From Xenorhabdus innexi (GTDB lineage: Bacteria > Pseudomonadota > Gammaproteobacteria > Enterobacterales > Enterobacteriaceae): a stretch of DNA of 64,000 nucleotides. The notes beneath the pieces are model-generated. The model had not been told where the DNA came from. It worked only from the letters and a program-made list of their open reading frames with translations, and did not search any database. Positions 31,317 to 42,365 of the stretch are shown one piece after another. Made by a program: the position numbers and the translations under genes. Position 1 is the first letter of the stretch; every line of letters starts with the position of its first letter. The stretch is from contig NZ_NIBU01000012.1 in assembly GCF_002632485.1 (NCBI RefSeq), positions 34,522-98,521 of the forward strand, given 5' to 3'.

Positions 31317-32048
31317 CTAACTACGCTTATTCAGCTCATCAACTTCTTTATCCAGCTCGGCAATCTTAGCCAGCATCACCTGATGGCAATGTTCAGCTAA
31401 TTCACGCACCCGCTCTTTCGTATATTTTGTTGTATCAATAGGTGGCAGCATTTCAACAATGACCGTACCATTATTCCAGCGATTGAGCTTAATCTTGCCA
31501 TGTGTTGTGGAAACACAGACCGGTACAATCGGTACTCCGGCTGCAATAGCTGCATGGAACGCACCGGTTTTAAACGGCATTAAGCCACGACCACGGCTGC
31601 GGGTTCCTTCCGGGAACATCCAGACAGAAACACGGTTCTTTTTAATCTGCTCAACAACCTGTGAAATCGTCCCGTGTGCTTTTGTCCGGTTTTGTCTGTC
31701 AATCAGGATATTACCTGTCACCCAGTACAACTGCCCGAAGAAAGGAATAAATACCAGACTTTTTTTACCAACGGTAACTGTGCGGGGCTGTACTGCGTTT
31801 GACATGGTGATCATGTCAAAATTGTTCTGATGATTACCGATATAAATACTTGGGCCGACTTTTGACGCCTCTTCAGGGATACGTTCAATGAGCTTTATAC
31901 CGAATATGGTGTGTAGCTTACCGAATGCCCGGCCAAAGGTCATCACATGACGCGGATCACGCGGGCTGAATAAACAATAAATTCCACCGAATATAAAAAC
32001 TAAAATGGTGAACAGAACAACAATGATCCCACGAATAATGGTTAGCAT
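31317..32048 (-). CDS. plsC: 1-acyl-sn-glycerol-3-phosphate acyltransferase
   Basis: Converts lysophosphatidic acid to phosphatidic acid at the inner membrane. 243 aa. N-terminal hydrophobic helix (MLTIIRGIIVVLFTILVFIFGGIYCLF), catalytic HX4D in GNHQNNFDMI and the glycerol-phosphate motif FPEGTRSRGRGLMPFKTGAF are intact. Between ftsP and parC as in E. coli. PlsY (53092) makes its substrate. Confidence 0.96.
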   Translation of the reverse strand: MLTIIRGIIVVLFTILVFIFGGIYCLFSPRDPRHVMTFGRAFGKLHTIFGIKLIERIPEEASKVGPSIYIGNHQNNFDMITMSNAVQPRTVTVGKKSLVFIPFFGQLYWVTGNILIDRQNRTKAHGTISQVVEQIKKNRVSVWMFPEGTRSRGRGLMPFKTGAFHAAIAAGVPIVPVCVSTTHGKIKLNRWNNGTVIVEMLPPIDTTKYTKERVRELAEHCHQVMLAKIAELDKEVDELNKRS

Positions 32049-32149
32049 AGTTTCCTCTTGCTTTCCTCTTACAAAAGCAGGCCAGTGTTATACTGGCCCG
32101 CTGTCAGGGTTGTTTGGGTATTAAGACTGAAATGATATCGGAATTACAT

Positions 32150-34405
32150 TCAGCTTAATTTGGGTGTTTCTATTTCTACGCGTTCAACGCGCTGTAAGCC
32201 ACGCGGCAATGAAGTTCCTTTACGCCCTCTTTCAGCCCGGAATTTCTGTAATTCTTCTGGCTGAAGCTGTAATTTGCGTTTACCGAAATAAAGCGTAATT
32301 GAGGACTTCGGAGGCAATACCAACAACCAGCTCAATATATCCTCGCCGGAAGCAGCCTGCGCCGAGGTAATGGAAACGATTTTATTGCCTTTACCTTTTG
32401 AAAGCTGTGGAAGATCAGCGACAGGAAACATCAGCATCCGTCCTGCTTTAGTGATCGCCAGTAGCATATCATCTTGCTCATTGGCAATCTCCAGTGGTGA
32501 CATGACCTTCGCATTTTGCGGCAACGTGATGAGAGCCTTCCCTGCCCGGTTTTTGGCAATTAAGTCACTGAAGGTACAGATAAAACCATAACCCGCATCA
32601 GATGCCATCAGAAATTTCTGCTCTTCTTTCGCCGTCAGCAGATGTTCAACGGATGCTCCCGCCGGTAATGCCAGTTTGCCGGTCAAAGGCTCGCCCTGCC
32701 CTCTGGCAGAAGGTAAATCCAGTGGATCAATAGAATAACTGCGTCCTGTGCTGTCAATAAAGACAACCGGCTGATTACTCTTACCACGCACAGCATTGCG
32801 GAAGTTGTCACCAGATTTGTAATTTAAACCCGCAGGATCAATTTCATGGCCTTTCGCACTACGCACCCAACCCATTTGGGACATAACAACCGTGATCGGC
32901 TCTGATGGCAGAATATCGTGATCGCTCATTGCCTTCGCTTCTGAGCGTTCTTTCAGCGGAGAGCGACGCTTATCACCATAACTTTCCGCGTCTGCGATAA
33001 TCTCTTTTTTCAGCAACGTATTCAGTTTACGCTCAGAACCAAGAATAGCCTGGAGTTTATCCCGTTCTTTTGCCAGTTCATCCTGCTCACCACGGATTTT
33101 GACTTCTTCCAGTTTTGCCAAATGACGAAGTTTCAGTTCCAGAATCGCTTCTGCCTGTGTTTCCGTTAAACCAAAACGCTGCATCAGTACTGCTTTTGGT
33201 TCATCTTCACTGCGGATAATATGGATCACTTCATCAATGTTAAGATACGCCGCCAGCAAACCTTCCAGAATATGCAGCCGCTTGAGCACTTTTTCCAGAC
33301 GGTGATTAAGGCGGTTGCGTACCGTTTCACGACGGAATACCAGCCATTCACTGAGAATTTCAACCAGACCTTTAACACTCGGGCGATTATCGAGACCAAT
33401 CATGTTGAGGTTCACACGATAGCTCTTTTCCAGATCGGTTGTGACAAACAGGTGGTTCATAACCTGCTCGACATCGACACGATTAGTCCGTGGCACAATC
33501 ACCAGACGCGTCGGGTTTTCGTGATCAGATTCATCCCGCAGATCATCGACCATCGGCAACTTCTTCGAGCGCATCTGGCTGGCAATCTGTTCTAATACTT
33601 TCGCACCGGAAACCTGATGTGGCAGAGCGGTAATAACAACGTTACCCTCTTCTTTTGACCACACGGCACGCATACGTATCGAACCGCGACCATTTTTGTA
33701 GATCTTACGGATATCTTCTTTTGAAGTGATGATTTCCGCATCTGTCGGGTAATCCGGCCCCTTAACATGCTCCATCACTTCATCAAGTGAAGAGTCCGGC
33801 TTATCCAGTATGGCAATCAGCGCACTCGCCACTTCACGTGAGTTGTGCGGTGGTATATCTGTTGCCATACCAACAGCAATACCCGTTGTACCGTTCAGCA
33901 GGATATTAGGCAGACGTGCAGGCAGCATTTTCGGCTCCTGCAATGTACCATCAAAGTTTGGCACCCAATCTACTGTGCCATGACCAAGTTCACTCAGCAG
34001 TAACTCAGCGTACTTAGACAGACGGGATTCGGTATAACGCATCGCCGCAAAAGATTTCGGATCATCCGGTGCACCCCAGTTACCCTGCCCGTCCACGAGA
34101 GGGTAACGGTAGGAGAAAGGCTGTGCCATCAGGACCATCGCTTCATAACAGGCGCCATCGCCATGTGGATGGTATTTACCCAGTACATCACCAACGGTAC
34201 GGGCAGATTTTTTGAATTTTGCGCTGCTGCTCAGCCCAAGCTCTGACATCGCGTAGACAATGCGGCGCTGCACCGGCTTTAAGCCATCGCCGATAAAAGG
34301 CAACGCCCTGTCCATGATGACGTACATGGAATAGTTCAGATAGGCGTTTTCGGTGAATGTGTGGAGCGGCTGACGTTCCACACCATCGTGAGTTATCTCA
34401 CTCAT
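32150..34405 (-). CDS. parC: DNA topoisomerase IV subunit A
   Basis: Breakage-reunion subunit of topoisomerase IV, which decatenates daughter chromosomes. 751 aa. The active-site Tyr is in [18 protein letters not shown]. The quinolone-resistance region reads [16 protein letters not shown]: Gly replaces the Ser found at E. coli position 80 (residue 84 here), while the Glu of YEAM is kept. C-terminal beta-pinwheel repeats (e.g. [25 protein letters not shown]) are present. Directly downstream of parE, 68 bp away, closer than in E. coli. Confidence 0.97.
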   Translation of the reverse strand: MSEITHDGVERQPLHTFTENAYLNYSMYVIMDRALPFIGDGLKPVQRRIVYAMSELGLSSSAKFKKSARTVGDVLGKYHPHGDGACYEAMVLMAQPFSYRYPLVDGQGNWGAPDDPKSFAAMRYTESRLSKYAELLLSELGHGTVDWVPNFDGTLQEPKMLPARLPNILLNGTTGIAVGMATDIPPHNSREVASALIAILDKPDSSLDEVMEHVKGPDYPTDAEIITSKEDIRKIYKNGRGSIRMRAVWSKEEGNVVITALPHQVSGAKVLEQIASQMRSKKLPMVDDLRDESDHENPTRLVIVPRTNRVDVEQVMNHLFVTTDLEKSYRVNLNMIGLDNRPSVKGLVEILSEWLVFRRETVRNRLNHRLEKVLKRLHILEGLLAAYLNIDEVIHIIRSEDEPKAVLMQRFGLTETQAEAILELKLRHLAKLEEVKIRGEQDELAKERDKLQAILGSERKLNTLLKKEIIADAESYGDKRRSPLKERSEAKAMSDHDILPSEPITVVMSQMGWVRSAKGHEIDPAGLNYKSGDNFRNAVRGKSNQPVVFIDSTGRSYSIDPLDLPSARGQGEPLTGKLALPAGASVEHLLTAKEEQKFLMASDAGYGFICTFSDLIAKNRAGKALITLPQNAKVMSPLEIANEQDDMLLAITKAGRMLMFPVADLPQLSKGKGNKIVSITSAQAASGEDILSWLLVLPPKSSITLYFGKRKLQLQPEELQKFRAERGRKGTSLPRGLQRVERVEIETPKLS

Positions 34406-34430
34406 GTATTAATTTCCTCAGAATCCATAT

Positions 34431-34473
34431 ATACCCGTCGTCTTTCAAGCTGCCTCTTTGTTGATTTCAATCG
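34431..34473. repeat. Interspersed palindromic repeat, half-element, between parE and parC
   Basis: ATACCCGTCGTCTTTCAAGC then TGCCTCTTTGTTGATTTC matches the outer part of the family whose fuller copy is at 42366-42482 (read there on the minus strand as TACCCGCATTTTTTCAGCTG, TGCTCTGTTGGTT). It stops before the central hairpin. Confidence 0.6.
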
Positions 34474-36369
34474 CTATACTTCAATGTCGATGGAATCACC
34501 CTTTTCTTGCAGCCAGTTACGGCGGTCTTCCGAACGTTTCTTCGCCAGAAGCATATCCATAACGGAAAGGGTTTCCTGATAATTTTCATCACTGATAGTC
34601 AATTGCACCAGACGGCGGGTATTAGGGTCTAGTGTGGTTTCACGCAACTGCATCGGGTTCATTTCACCCAACCCTTTGAAACGCTGAACATTCGGTTTGC
34701 CACGCTTGCGGCTCAGGCGGTCAAGGACTGCACTTTTTTCACCTTCATCCAGTGCATAATGTACTTCTTTGCCAAGATCGATACGATACAATGGCGGCAT
34801 CGCCATATAAACGTGACCCCGTTTGACCAGCGTCGGGAAATGGCGGACAAATAAGGCACACAGCAATGTTGCAATGTGCAGGCCATCGGAATCCGCATCA
34901 GCCAGAATACAGATTTTGCCATAACGCAGCTGACTGAGGTCTTCACTGTCAGGGTCGATACCAATTGCCACCGAAATATCATGTACTTCCTGCGAAGCCA
35001 GTACTTCATCTGAAGAGACTTCCCATGTGTTCAGGATCTTACCGCGCAGAGGCATAATCGCCTGAAATTCACGATCACGGGCTTGCTTGGCTGAACCACC
35101 CGCAGAATCCCCTTCCACCAGAAACAGTTCTGTGACATTCAGATCCTGTGAAGTACAGTCAGCCAGTTTCCCCGGTAGCGCCGGGCCGTTGGTCAGCTTC
35201 TTACGCACGACTTTTTTAGCCGCCCGCATACGGCGCTGGGCGCTGGCAATAGCCATTTCAGCTAATTGCTCTGCTTCCTGAATATGCTGATTCAGCCACA
35301 GGCTGAATGCATCTTTAACCACCCCGGAAACAAACGCCGCAGACTGGCGCGATGACAGACGTTCTTTCGTCTGTCCGGCAAATTGAGGGTCCTGCATTTT
35401 GAGGGATAACACATAGGCACAGCGATCCCAGATATCGTCAGCAGAAAGTTTGACGCCACGCGGCAGGATATTGCGGAATTCACAGAACTCACGCATGGCA
35501 TCCAGTAACCCCTGACGCAGACCATTAACATGGGTTCCGCCCTGTATGGTAGGTATCAGGTTAACGTAGCTTTCCGTCAATAATTCACCGCCTTCCGGCA
35601 ACCAAAGCAGCGCCCAGTCAACAGCTTCAGTTTCACCACTGAGTGCACCCACAAATGGCGCTTGTGGTAATGTTACCAGCCCATTAACGGCCTCCAGCAA
35701 ATAATCTGTCAGACCGTCGGCATAACACCATTTTTGCTCAGTTCCGGCCAGTTTGTCCTTAAAGACAATTTCAACGCCGGGGCACAAAACCGCCTTGGCT
35801 TTCAGCAAATGAGTCAGGCGGGTAGTTGAGAAACGGGGTGTATCGAAATAGCTTTCATCCGGCCAGAAATGCACGCTGGTTCCGGTATTGCGCTTTCCGC
35901 AACTGCCGATAACAGCCAGTTCCTGTACTTTATCACCATTCTCAAAGGCGATCTGATGAACCTGACTGTCACGACGAACGGTCACTTCGACTCGTTTGGA
36001 CAGCGCATTAACGACCGAAATACCAACCCCGTGCAGGCCACCGGAAAATTGGTAGTTTTTATTGGAAAATTTGCCACCTGCATGCAGGCGGGTCAGGATC
36101 AACTCAACTGCTGATACTTTTTCTTCAGGATGGATATCAACCGGCATACCACGGCCATCATCTATCACTTCCAGAGACTGATCGCTGTGGAGAATCACTT
36201 GGATATGCTTCGCGTGACCAGCCAGCGCTTCGTCCACGCTATTATCGATCACTTCCTGTGCCAGATGGTTCGGGCGGGCAGTGTCGGTATACATTCCGGG
36301 ACGGCGACGAACTGGCTCCAGGCCACTGAGGACTTCAATGGCCTCTGCGTTATAACTAGATTGAGTCAT
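34474..36369 (-). CDS. parE: DNA topoisomerase IV subunit B
   Basis: ATPase subunit of topoisomerase IV. 631 aa. GHKL ATP-binding motifs VIDNSVDEALAGHA, VIDDGRGMPVD and GGLHGVGISVVNALS; transducer KTKE-type region; TOPRIM with LVEGDSAGGSAKQARDR and ILADADSDGLHIATLL. C-terminal GLGEMNPMQLRETTLDP. Quinolone-associated positions look ordinary. Precedes parC with only 68 bp between, so the two may share a transcript. Confidence 0.97.
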   Translation of the reverse strand: MTQSSYNAEAIEVLSGLEPVRRRPGMYTDTARPNHLAQEVIDNSVDEALAGHAKHIQVILHSDQSLEVIDDGRGMPVDIHPEEKVSAVELILTRLHAGGKFSNKNYQFSGGLHGVGISVVNALSKRVEVTVRRDSQVHQIAFENGDKVQELAVIGSCGKRNTGTSVHFWPDESYFDTPRFSTTRLTHLLKAKAVLCPGVEIVFKDKLAGTEQKWCYADGLTDYLLEAVNGLVTLPQAPFVGALSGETEAVDWALLWLPEGGELLTESYVNLIPTIQGGTHVNGLRQGLLDAMREFCEFRNILPRGVKLSADDIWDRCAYVLSLKMQDPQFAGQTKERLSSRQSAAFVSGVVKDAFSLWLNQHIQEAEQLAEMAIASAQRRMRAAKKVVRKKLTNGPALPGKLADCTSQDLNVTELFLVEGDSAGGSAKQARDREFQAIMPLRGKILNTWEVSSDEVLASQEVHDISVAIGIDPDSEDLSQLRYGKICILADADSDGLHIATLLCALFVRHFPTLVKRGHVYMAMPPLYRIDLGKEVHYALDEGEKSAVLDRLSRKRGKPNVQRFKGLGEMNPMQLRETTLDPNTRRLVQLTISDENYQETLSVMDMLLAKKRSEDRRNWLQEKGDSIDIEV

Positions 36370-36500
36370 GTTGTAATTCTGTCGGTTGCTTCATGATTAA
36401 AGGGCCAATCAGTATTGATTACCCTACGTCTTCCGGGCCGCTGTCTGAACCGCGTTAACCCGGAATCCATTGGATAGATACTGTTGATAATACCAGTCGC

Positions 36501-37109
36501 TTACCTATTTTTGGCAATTTTTTTACTATTGCCGCTGGCGAGCCCCAAGAAGTCAATGATTTGAGGAAAATAGTATTCGAAACCAATAAATGCGTGATCT
36601 CCACCAGATTCGACAGTTTGTCTGCACTGCATCAGGTAAGCAACTGCCTGACGGTAGTCCAGTACTTCGTCCCCGGTTTGCTGTAATAACCAGATAAGAT
36701 CCGGTGATTCCAGCGGGTCAATATGCATTACTTTGAGATCATGAATGTGACTTTCTTCAAGAGTATACCGCTCTTCGGTATAAGGATTCACGTTTTCCCC
36801 AAGATAATCCTGAAGAAGATCGAATGGACGAACCGCAGGGTTAACAACTACCGCTGGCAGACCAAAACATTGTGAAAGCCAGATGGCCAGATATCCCCCT
36901 AAGGAAGAACCCACCAGACCGATGTGCTCTCCCGAGCGGCTCATCACTAACTCTTCAAGTAAGGCAGCCGTCTCTTCGGGATAAGGCGGTAATTGTGGCA
37001 CCAGCATTTCTATTTCAGGATGCTGCTGGTGCAACCATGTTTTCAGCGCATTGGCTTTTGCTGATTGTGATGAACTATTAAAACCATGGAGGTAAAGTAA
37101 CGTTGACAT
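36501..37109 (-). CDS. yqiA: Esterase YqiA
   Basis: Small alpha/beta hydrolase with esterase activity in E. coli. 202 aa from the ATG at 37109 ([20 protein letters not shown]). Nucleophile elbow [14 protein letters not shown], oxyanion LHGFNSS, and the C-terminal His in [12 protein letters not shown] are present. The ATG shares its A with the cpdA TAA (TAATG), so it is translationally coupled; GGAGG (in ccatggaggtaaag, read on +) lies inside the gene and is not its ribosome site. Confidence 0.92.
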   Translation of the reverse strand: MSTLLYLHGFNSSSQSAKANALKTWLHQQHPEIEMLVPQLPPYPEETAALLEELVMSRSGEHIGLVGSSLGGYLAIWLSQCFGLPAVVVNPAVRPFDLLQDYLGENVNPYTEERYTLEESHIHDLKVMHIDPLESPDLIWLLQQTGDEVLDYRQAVAYLMQCRQTVESGGDHAFIGFEYYFPQIIDFLGLASGNSKKIAKNR

Positions 37110-37948
37110 TAATACCCGTCCGAATCTAAATCCGGGCAAAATTCATTACTCTCAAGCCTGTAAAGCTGCGTCTGAAGTGTTGCTTCTTCGTCGCCAGCCA
37201 CAGGCAATTCAAGATAACGCCAACCCGGAGCCACTGTATCAAGCATAAAATTAGTACAATGTGGCTTAAATTGCACACAGGTTGATGGTGTTGCTATCAC
37301 ACGAATACCATTCCACATGACATCCAGTTCCTGATGAATGTGCCCGCACAATATTGTTTTCACCTGCGATTTACCCTTCAGGAATTCTGCCAGTGCAGGA
37401 GAATTGCGCAGGCTGTGCTGATCCAGCCATGTACAGCCTGATGGTACGGGATGATGATGAAGCATGACAATCGCCTGACGATCACTGTGTTCATCCAGAC
37501 ATTTCTTCATCCATTCCAGCTGGTATTCTGTTAATTCACCGTGGGGAACACCCTGAACCTGACTATCCAGCATAATAAGCTGCCAGTGCTGACCAATAAA
37601 TATTTGTTTGGATGGTGAAATCCCACCCGCTGCCAGTACATCAACCATGGTCGGCTGATAATCGTGATTGCCGGGCAACCAAACGCAGGGAGCGGGCAAA
37701 CGGGCAACTCCGTCAACAAAATTCTGATAGGCGCCGGAGGTCTGATCCTGAACTAAATCGCCGGTCGCAACGACCAAATCAATATCAATATTCTGCTCAA
37801 GGATCGCATCCAACACAGCATGATAACTGCGGTAGGTATTAATACCCAGCAGTGAGCCACCTTGATTGGCAAAAAGGTGCATGTCAGTGATTTGCAATAT
37901 TCTTGCTGTGGTGTTTTTTACCACAGGTATTTCAAGCAGGCTTTCCAA
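37109..37948 (-). CDS. cpdA: 3',5'-cyclic AMP phosphodiesterase CpdA
   Basis: Hydrolyses cAMP and so tunes CRP-dependent regulation. 279 aa. Metallophosphoesterase motifs: [49 protein letters not shown] and [11 protein letters not shown]. In E. coli yqiB sits between nudF and cpdA; here only 106 bp separate the two genes and yqiB is absent. The upstream end of the parE-side gene group. Confidence 0.95.
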   Translation of the reverse strand: MESLLEIPVVKNTTARILQITDMHLFANQGGSLLGINTYRSYHAVLDAILEQNIDIDLVVATGDLVQDQTSGAYQNFVDGVARLPAPCVWLPGNHDYQPTMVDVLAAGGISPSKQIFIGQHWQLIMLDSQVQGVPHGELTEYQLEWMKKCLDEHSDRQAIVMLHHHPVPSGCTWLDQHSLRNSPALAEFLKGKSQVKTILCGHIHQELDVMWNGIRVIATPSTCVQFKPHCTNFMLDTVAPGWRYLELPVAGDEEATLQTQLYRLESNEFCPDLDSDGY

Positions 37949-38054
37949 ATGGTTTCCTTTTCCTGTCGTTCATAGAGGGGCATTCTAACGTGTCTTTGTA
38001 CATAAGATCTGCTGACTGGGGCACACTTCAGGTTTCCCAACACAAAATTACAGT

Positions 38055-38726
38055 CTATATTTCCAGCCACATTTTTTTAAGCCTTTCATGGTGCAATGCC
38101 AGCCACTGTATTGCAATAACTGAAGCCGCATTATCAATAATTCCCTCTTCAACCCATTGATAAGCCTGTTCTCTGCTGACGGTCAGAACCCGGATATCTT
38201 CATTTTCCGTCTCAAGACCATGAATACCGGAAGCAGTAGAAGAATCGACTTCTCCGACAAAAATACTCATGCGTTCTGTTGTTCCCCCCGGGCTTGAAAG
38301 GTAACTCAGTACCGGCTGACAGCGTTTTACTTCAATGCCAGCCTCCTCTATCGCTTCACGACGGACAACCTGCTCAGCATCTTCCCCTGTTTCAATCATC
38401 CCGGCAATGACTTCCAGCAACCACGGGGTCTGGCTGGTTTCTATGGCCGGAATGCGGATCTGTTCAATCAGGACGACTTCATCACTCACCGGATCATAAG
38501 GCAACAAAACAGCGGCATGACCCCGCTCAAATACTTCACGCTTAATATTATCGCTCCATCCTCCACGAAACAGACGGTGTCTGAACTGATACTCCGTCAT
38601 TCTGAAAAATCCGCGATAGAGCGTTTTCCGTGAAATAACTTCAACATCCTGCTTTTTAAAAGTGAATGGTTTTTCTGAATCTATAGATTTTATAGAAATA
38701 AGAGGTGAGATAAGATCGTCGCGCAT
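38055..38726 (-). CDS. nudF: ADP-ribose pyrophosphatase NudF
   Basis: Nudix enzyme that cleaves ADP-ribose to AMP and ribose-5-phosphate. 223 aa, about 14 longer at the N-terminus than E. coli NudF. Nudix box GMIETGEDAEQVVRREAIEEAG (about 111-132). SSPGGTTERMSIFVGEV is typical for the ADPRase subgroup. Divergent from tolC. Confidence 0.94.
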   Translation of the reverse strand: MRDDLISPLISIKSIDSEKPFTFKKQDVEVISRKTLYRGFFRMTEYQFRHRLFRGGWSDNIKREVFERGHAAVLLPYDPVSDEVVLIEQIRIPAIETSQTPWLLEVIAGMIETGEDAEQVVRREAIEEAGIEVKRCQPVLSYLSSPGGTTERMSIFVGEVDSSTASGIHGLETENEDIRVLTVSREQAYQWVEEGIIDNAASVIAIQWLALHHERLKKMWLEI

Positions 38727-38836
38727 AAAAGCTCCTGTTTGTTATCTTTTAATTCTCTACTATTTAAATGTATTTTTTCACATTGTTCTAAGTAAATTGA
38801 TTTTGAAGATACAAACACACTAGAAAATAAGGCAAT

Positions 38837-38882
38837 ATGGCACAAACAGCCACCTTATACTGCGAGTATTCTCTGCTAGAAT
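38837..38882 (+). promoter_or_regulatory. tolC promoter with candidate MarA/SoxS/Rob box
   Basis: ATGGCACAAACAGCCACC (38837-38854) fits most of the mar-box consensus AYNGCACNNWNNRYYAAA. A -10-like TAGAAT lies at 38877-38882, 62 bp before the tolC ATG. tolC is a known mar/sox/rob regulon member in E. coli. Assigned by eye. Confidence 0.5.
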
Positions 38883-38943
38883 CTGTGATATCGTTTTATG
38901 CAGAGGCAACTTAAGCAAAATAGCTGCACAACAAGGAACGCAA

Positions 38944-40317
38944 ATGAAAAAATTGCTATCTCTTTTTATCGCTATAAATCTGGTAGGTTTCAGTACGTCA
39001 GGCCACGCAGAAGACCTGTTACACATTTATAAACAGGCGAAAGAAACTAACCCTGAGTTGCTTAAGGCGCTGGCTGATCGCAATTCGGTTTTCGAAGGGA
39101 TTAATTCAGCCCGCAGCCCTTTGTTACCTCAGTTAAGCCTGAATGCCGGGGCTAACTATGACAAGAATTTCCGCAATAGTAAGCAAGAAAACCATGGTAC
39201 TAACGCAGGATTAACGCTGAAACAGACCATTTTCGATATGTCCAGTTGGAATAAACTTAGTCAGGCTGAAAAGAATGCAGGAATTGCCGATATCGGTTAT
39301 CAGGCAGCTCAGCAGAAATTAATTCTCGATACTGCCAACGCTTATTTTGATGTCCTGAGCAAAATTGACTCTCTGACCTATAGCGAAGCACAGAAAGCCT
39401 CACTCTACCGACAGCTGGATCAGACAACTCAACGCTTTAATGTGGGGCTGGCTGCCATTACTGACGTACAGAACGCCCGTGCCCAGTATGACTCCATTCT
39501 GGCACAGGAAGTCCATGACCGTAATGAACTGGATAACTCACTGGAAAAACTGCGCCTGATTACCGGTGTTTACTACCCGCAACTCGCCTCACTGAATATT
39601 GATCGCTTTAAAACAAATAAACCGAAACCCGCTGAAGACTTACTGAAAGAGGCTGAAACCCGCAACCTGAGTCTGTTATCCGCACGCCTGACACAAGATT
39701 TAAGGCGGGAACAGATTAAAGACGCTCAGACCGGCTATATGCCAACTATCGGCCTGACAGCCAGCACGGGAATCAAGAATAGTCATACACGGCATGGCGA
39801 TAACAACGATCCAAGCGGTAATGCATATGGTGGGCAGAACTCTGTCGGCGTGTCATTAAGTCTGCCACTTTACAGCGGCGGAGCAACCAGCTCTCAGGTT
39901 GAACAGGCTAAATATAATTTCGTCTCCAGCAGCCAGGAACTGGAAAATACTTACCGTAAGGTTATTCAGGATGTCCGTTCCTCCTCCAATAATATTGCAG
40001 CCTCTATCAGTAGTATTGAAGCGAACAAACAGGCTGTTCTCTCAGCGGAAAGCTCACTGCACTCAATGGAAGCTGGCTACCATGTAGGAACCCGCACCAT
40101 CGTTGACGTGCTCGACTCTACAACCAAACTGTATCAGGCTAAAAGAAATCTTTCTCAGGCACGCTATAGTTATCTGATTAGCCTGCTGGTTAACCAACAG
40201 GCTCGTGGTACGTTGAATGAAGAAGATCTGGCGGCGCTGAATAATATACTGGGAACACAGGTTTCAACCTCTGCCAGCAATATTGTTAAAGAGATGAAAA
40301 CACCATCAATTCGCTGA
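38944..40317 (+). CDS. tolC: Outer-membrane channel protein TolC
   Basis: Trimeric outer-membrane/periplasmic duct for drug efflux and type I secretion. 457 aa. Signal peptide 1-22 (ending SGHA-E). Two OEP repeats: one starting LLHIYKQAKETNPELLKA, the second near DLLKEAETRNLSLLSARL. YxxG/GxxP-type motifs and VGTRTIVDVLDSTTKLYQA are present. The C-terminal extension is short compared with E. coli (about 493 aa precursor). Likely pair of the efflux machinery elsewhere. Confidence 0.96.
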   Translation: MKKLLSLFIAINLVGFSTSGHAEDLLHIYKQAKETNPELLKALADRNSVFEGINSARSPLLPQLSLNAGANYDKNFRNSKQENHGTNAGLTLKQTIFDMSSWNKLSQAEKNAGIADIGYQAAQQKLILDTANAYFDVLSKIDSLTYSEAQKASLYRQLDQTTQRFNVGLAAITDVQNARAQYDSILAQEVHDRNELDNSLEKLRLITGVYYPQLASLNIDRFKTNKPKPAEDLLKEAETRNLSLLSARLTQDLRREQIKDAQTGYMPTIGLTASTGIKNSHTRHGDNNDPSGNAYGGQNSVGVSLSLPLYSGGATSSQVEQAKYNFVSSSQELENTYRKVIQDVRSSSNNIAASISSIEANKQAVLSAESSLHSMEAGYHVGTRTIVDVLDSTTKLYQAKRNLSQARYSYLISLLVNQQARGTLNEEDLAALNNILGTQVSTSASNIVKEMKTPSIR

Positions 40318-40375
40318 ATTAGTGTGCTATCGTTTTAGATTAAAAAACGTTATATTAAAAGCGCTATACTAAAGT

Positions 40376-40402
40376 AGCCCGCCGTTGTGTGGGCTGTTTA
40401 TT
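40376..40402 (+). terminator. Probable tolC terminator
   Basis: AGCCCGC (40376-40382) pairs with GTGGGCT (40389-40395) with one G-U, followed by GTTTATT. It lies 59 bp after tolC and before ygiB. Confidence 0.6.
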
Positions 40403-40484
40403 AATATATTCTAAGGAGCCGTCCCATTGTGCAGAAGTGGTGGGATTAGCTCTTAATCAGATACCTTCAAGATGGATGCCCCCT

Positions 40485-41165
40485 ATGACAATGAAACGGA
40501 CAAAAGAGATTAACCGCGATAGTTTCCGCAAAGCATGGAAACATTATCGTCTGGCACCTGTAGCACTCGCTGTCAGTGCTGTTTTCATGCTTTCTGCCTG
40601 CGAGCAGAACGATGAAACGGTATCGCTTTATACCAATGCCGATGAGTGTTCCAAGGCAAATCCTTCTCAAAGTGAACAGTGTACCATTGCTTACAATAAC
40701 GCCCTGAAAGAGGCAGAAAAAACGGCACCGAAGTATGCAACACGTGAAGACTGCGTGGCTGAATTCGGCGAACAGCAATGTACTCAGGCACCTGCACAGG
40801 CTGGTGTCGGTACTCAGGCTCAGGCACAAAGCAGTGGTGGCAGTTTCTGGATGCCGCTGATGGCGGGTTATATGATGGGGCAACTGATGGGAAATAGATC
40901 TGCACCTTCGCAACCCCTGTTCTCATCAAAATCGGCCAGCAGCCCGGCTAATGGTAAGTTTGTTGATGCTACCGGTAAAAGTTACGGCCCGGCAACCGCT
41001 GGTGGTCGTAGCATGTCAGTGCCAAAAACCGCAATGGCACCAAAACCGGCCACCACAACGACGATTACCCGTGGCGGGTTTGGTGATTCGGTAGCAAAAC
41101 AATCCACTATGCAGCGTTCATCTGCTGGCTCAAGTTCCAGTTCTTCCCGTTCAATGGGCGGCTAA
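40485..41165 (+). CDS. ygiB: YgiB family lipoprotein-like protein (UPF0441)
   Basis: Conserved enterobacterial protein of unknown function paired with ygiC. Start taken at 40485 ([18 protein letters not shown]) by comparison with E. coli YgiB (MKRTK...), which is at 40491; a further upstream frame (40389) is not conserved. A hydrophobic segment [21 protein letters not shown] looks like a lipobox near residue 35, so export is plausible. The middle is Gln/Ala-rich, with [21 protein letters not shown], and the tail is Ser-rich ([14 protein letters not shown]). Function unknown. Confidence 0.9.
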   Translation: MTMKRTKEINRDSFRKAWKHYRLAPVALAVSAVFMLSACEQNDETVSLYTNADECSKANPSQSEQCTIAYNNALKEAEKTAPKYATREDCVAEFGEQQCTQAPAQAGVGTQAQAQSSGGSFWMPLMAGYMMGQLMGNRSAPSQPLFSSKSASSPANGKFVDATGKSYGPATAGGRSMSVPKTAMAPKPATTTTITRGGFGDSVAKQSTMQRSSAGSSSSSSRSMGG

Positions 41166-41188
41166 GTCAAAGCGAGTATTAAGTAAAG

Positions 41189-42349
41189 ATGAAACGCATT
41201 AGTATTACTGAGCGCCCGGACTGGCGCGAAAAAGCAACAGAATATGGCTTCAATTTCCACACCATGTATGACCAGCCTTACTGGAGTGAAGAGGCTTATT
41301 ATCAGTTCAGTCTGAGCCAGATTGAAGAAATCGAAGATGCCACCGCAGAGCTGCATCAGATGTGTTTGCAGGTTGTGGAAAAGGTAGTCAACAGTGAAGA
41401 GCTGCTGACAAAATTCCAGATCCCGAAACATTGCTGGGAGTTTGTCCGCTCTTCATGGGTCACCAGCCAGCCTTCACTCTATTCCCGTCTGGATTTTGCC
41501 TACGATGGTCAAAACCCGCCAAAACTACTGGAAAATAACGCTGATACACCGACATCACTGTATGAATCGGCCTTCTTCCAGTGGATTTGGCTGGAAGATC
41601 AGGTTAATGCCGGTAATCTGCCGTCAAATGCCGATCAGTTCAACAGCCTACAGGAAAAACTGATTGACCGTTTTGTGCAGTTACGTGAAAAACATGGGTT
41701 TGGCCTGCTGCATATGGCATGTTGTCAGGATAGTGAAGAAGACCGTGGCACCATCCAATATTTGCAGGATTGTGCTTCAGAAGCAGATATTCCGACAGAA
41801 TTCCTGTTTATTGAAAATATCGGTTTGGGTGAAAAAGGGCAGTTTACGGATTTACAGGATCAGGTGATCGGTAATCTGTTTAAACTCTATCCGTGGGAGT
41901 TTATGCTGCGTGAAATCTTCTCGACCAAACTGGCTGATGCGGGAGTCCGCTGGCTGGAACCGGCCTGGAAGAGCATTATTTCTAACAAGGCATTATTACC
42001 GATGTTATGGAAGATGTTCCCGAATCACCCTAATCTGTTGCCTGCTTACTTTGCTGATGAACGTCCGGCAGACATGGACAGCTACGTAATTAAACCTTTA
42101 TTCTCACGTGAAGGTGCCAATATTCGTATTATCGAAAATGGCCGTGAAGTTGCCAGCGCCGATGGCCCTTATGGTGAGGAAGGCATGATTGTTCAGCAGT
42201 TCTATGCTCTGCCTAAATTCGGCGATAACCACGCGCTGGTGGGAAGCTGGTTAGTTGATGATCAGGCTGCGGGTATCTGCATCCGCGAAGATCGTGAATT
42301 AATCACACAAGATCTGTCCCGCTTCTATCCGCATATCATTCTGGATTAA
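41189..42349 (+). CDS. ygiC: YgiC, glutathionylspermidine synthase-like ATP-grasp protein
   Basis: 386 aa ATP-grasp protein related to the synthetase half of Gsp synthase. Landmarks are [22 protein letters not shown] (substrate loop), EWDFMLREIF-like WEFMLREIF, and [31 protein letters not shown]. coli YgiC lacks Gsp synthesis activity in reports I recall, so the real substrate is open. Only 23 bp after ygiB, in the same operon. Confidence 0.92.
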   Translation: MKRISITERPDWREKATEYGFNFHTMYDQPYWSEEAYYQFSLSQIEEIEDATAELHQMCLQVVEKVVNSEELLTKFQIPKHCWEFVRSSWVTSQPSLYSRLDFAYDGQNPPKLLENNADTPTSLYESAFFQWIWLEDQVNAGNLPSNADQFNSLQEKLIDRFVQLREKHGFGLLHMACCQDSEEDRGTIQYLQDCASEADIPTEFLFIENIGLGEKGQFTDLQDQVIGNLFKLYPWEFMLREIFSTKLADAGVRWLEPAWKSIISNKALLPMLWKMFPNHPNLLPAYFADERPADMDSYVIKPLFSREGANIRIIENGREVASADGPYGEEGMIVQQFYALPKFGDNHALVGSWLVDDQAAGICIREDRELITQDLSRFYPHIILD

Positions 42350-42365
42350 CTCAATGATATTCAAA

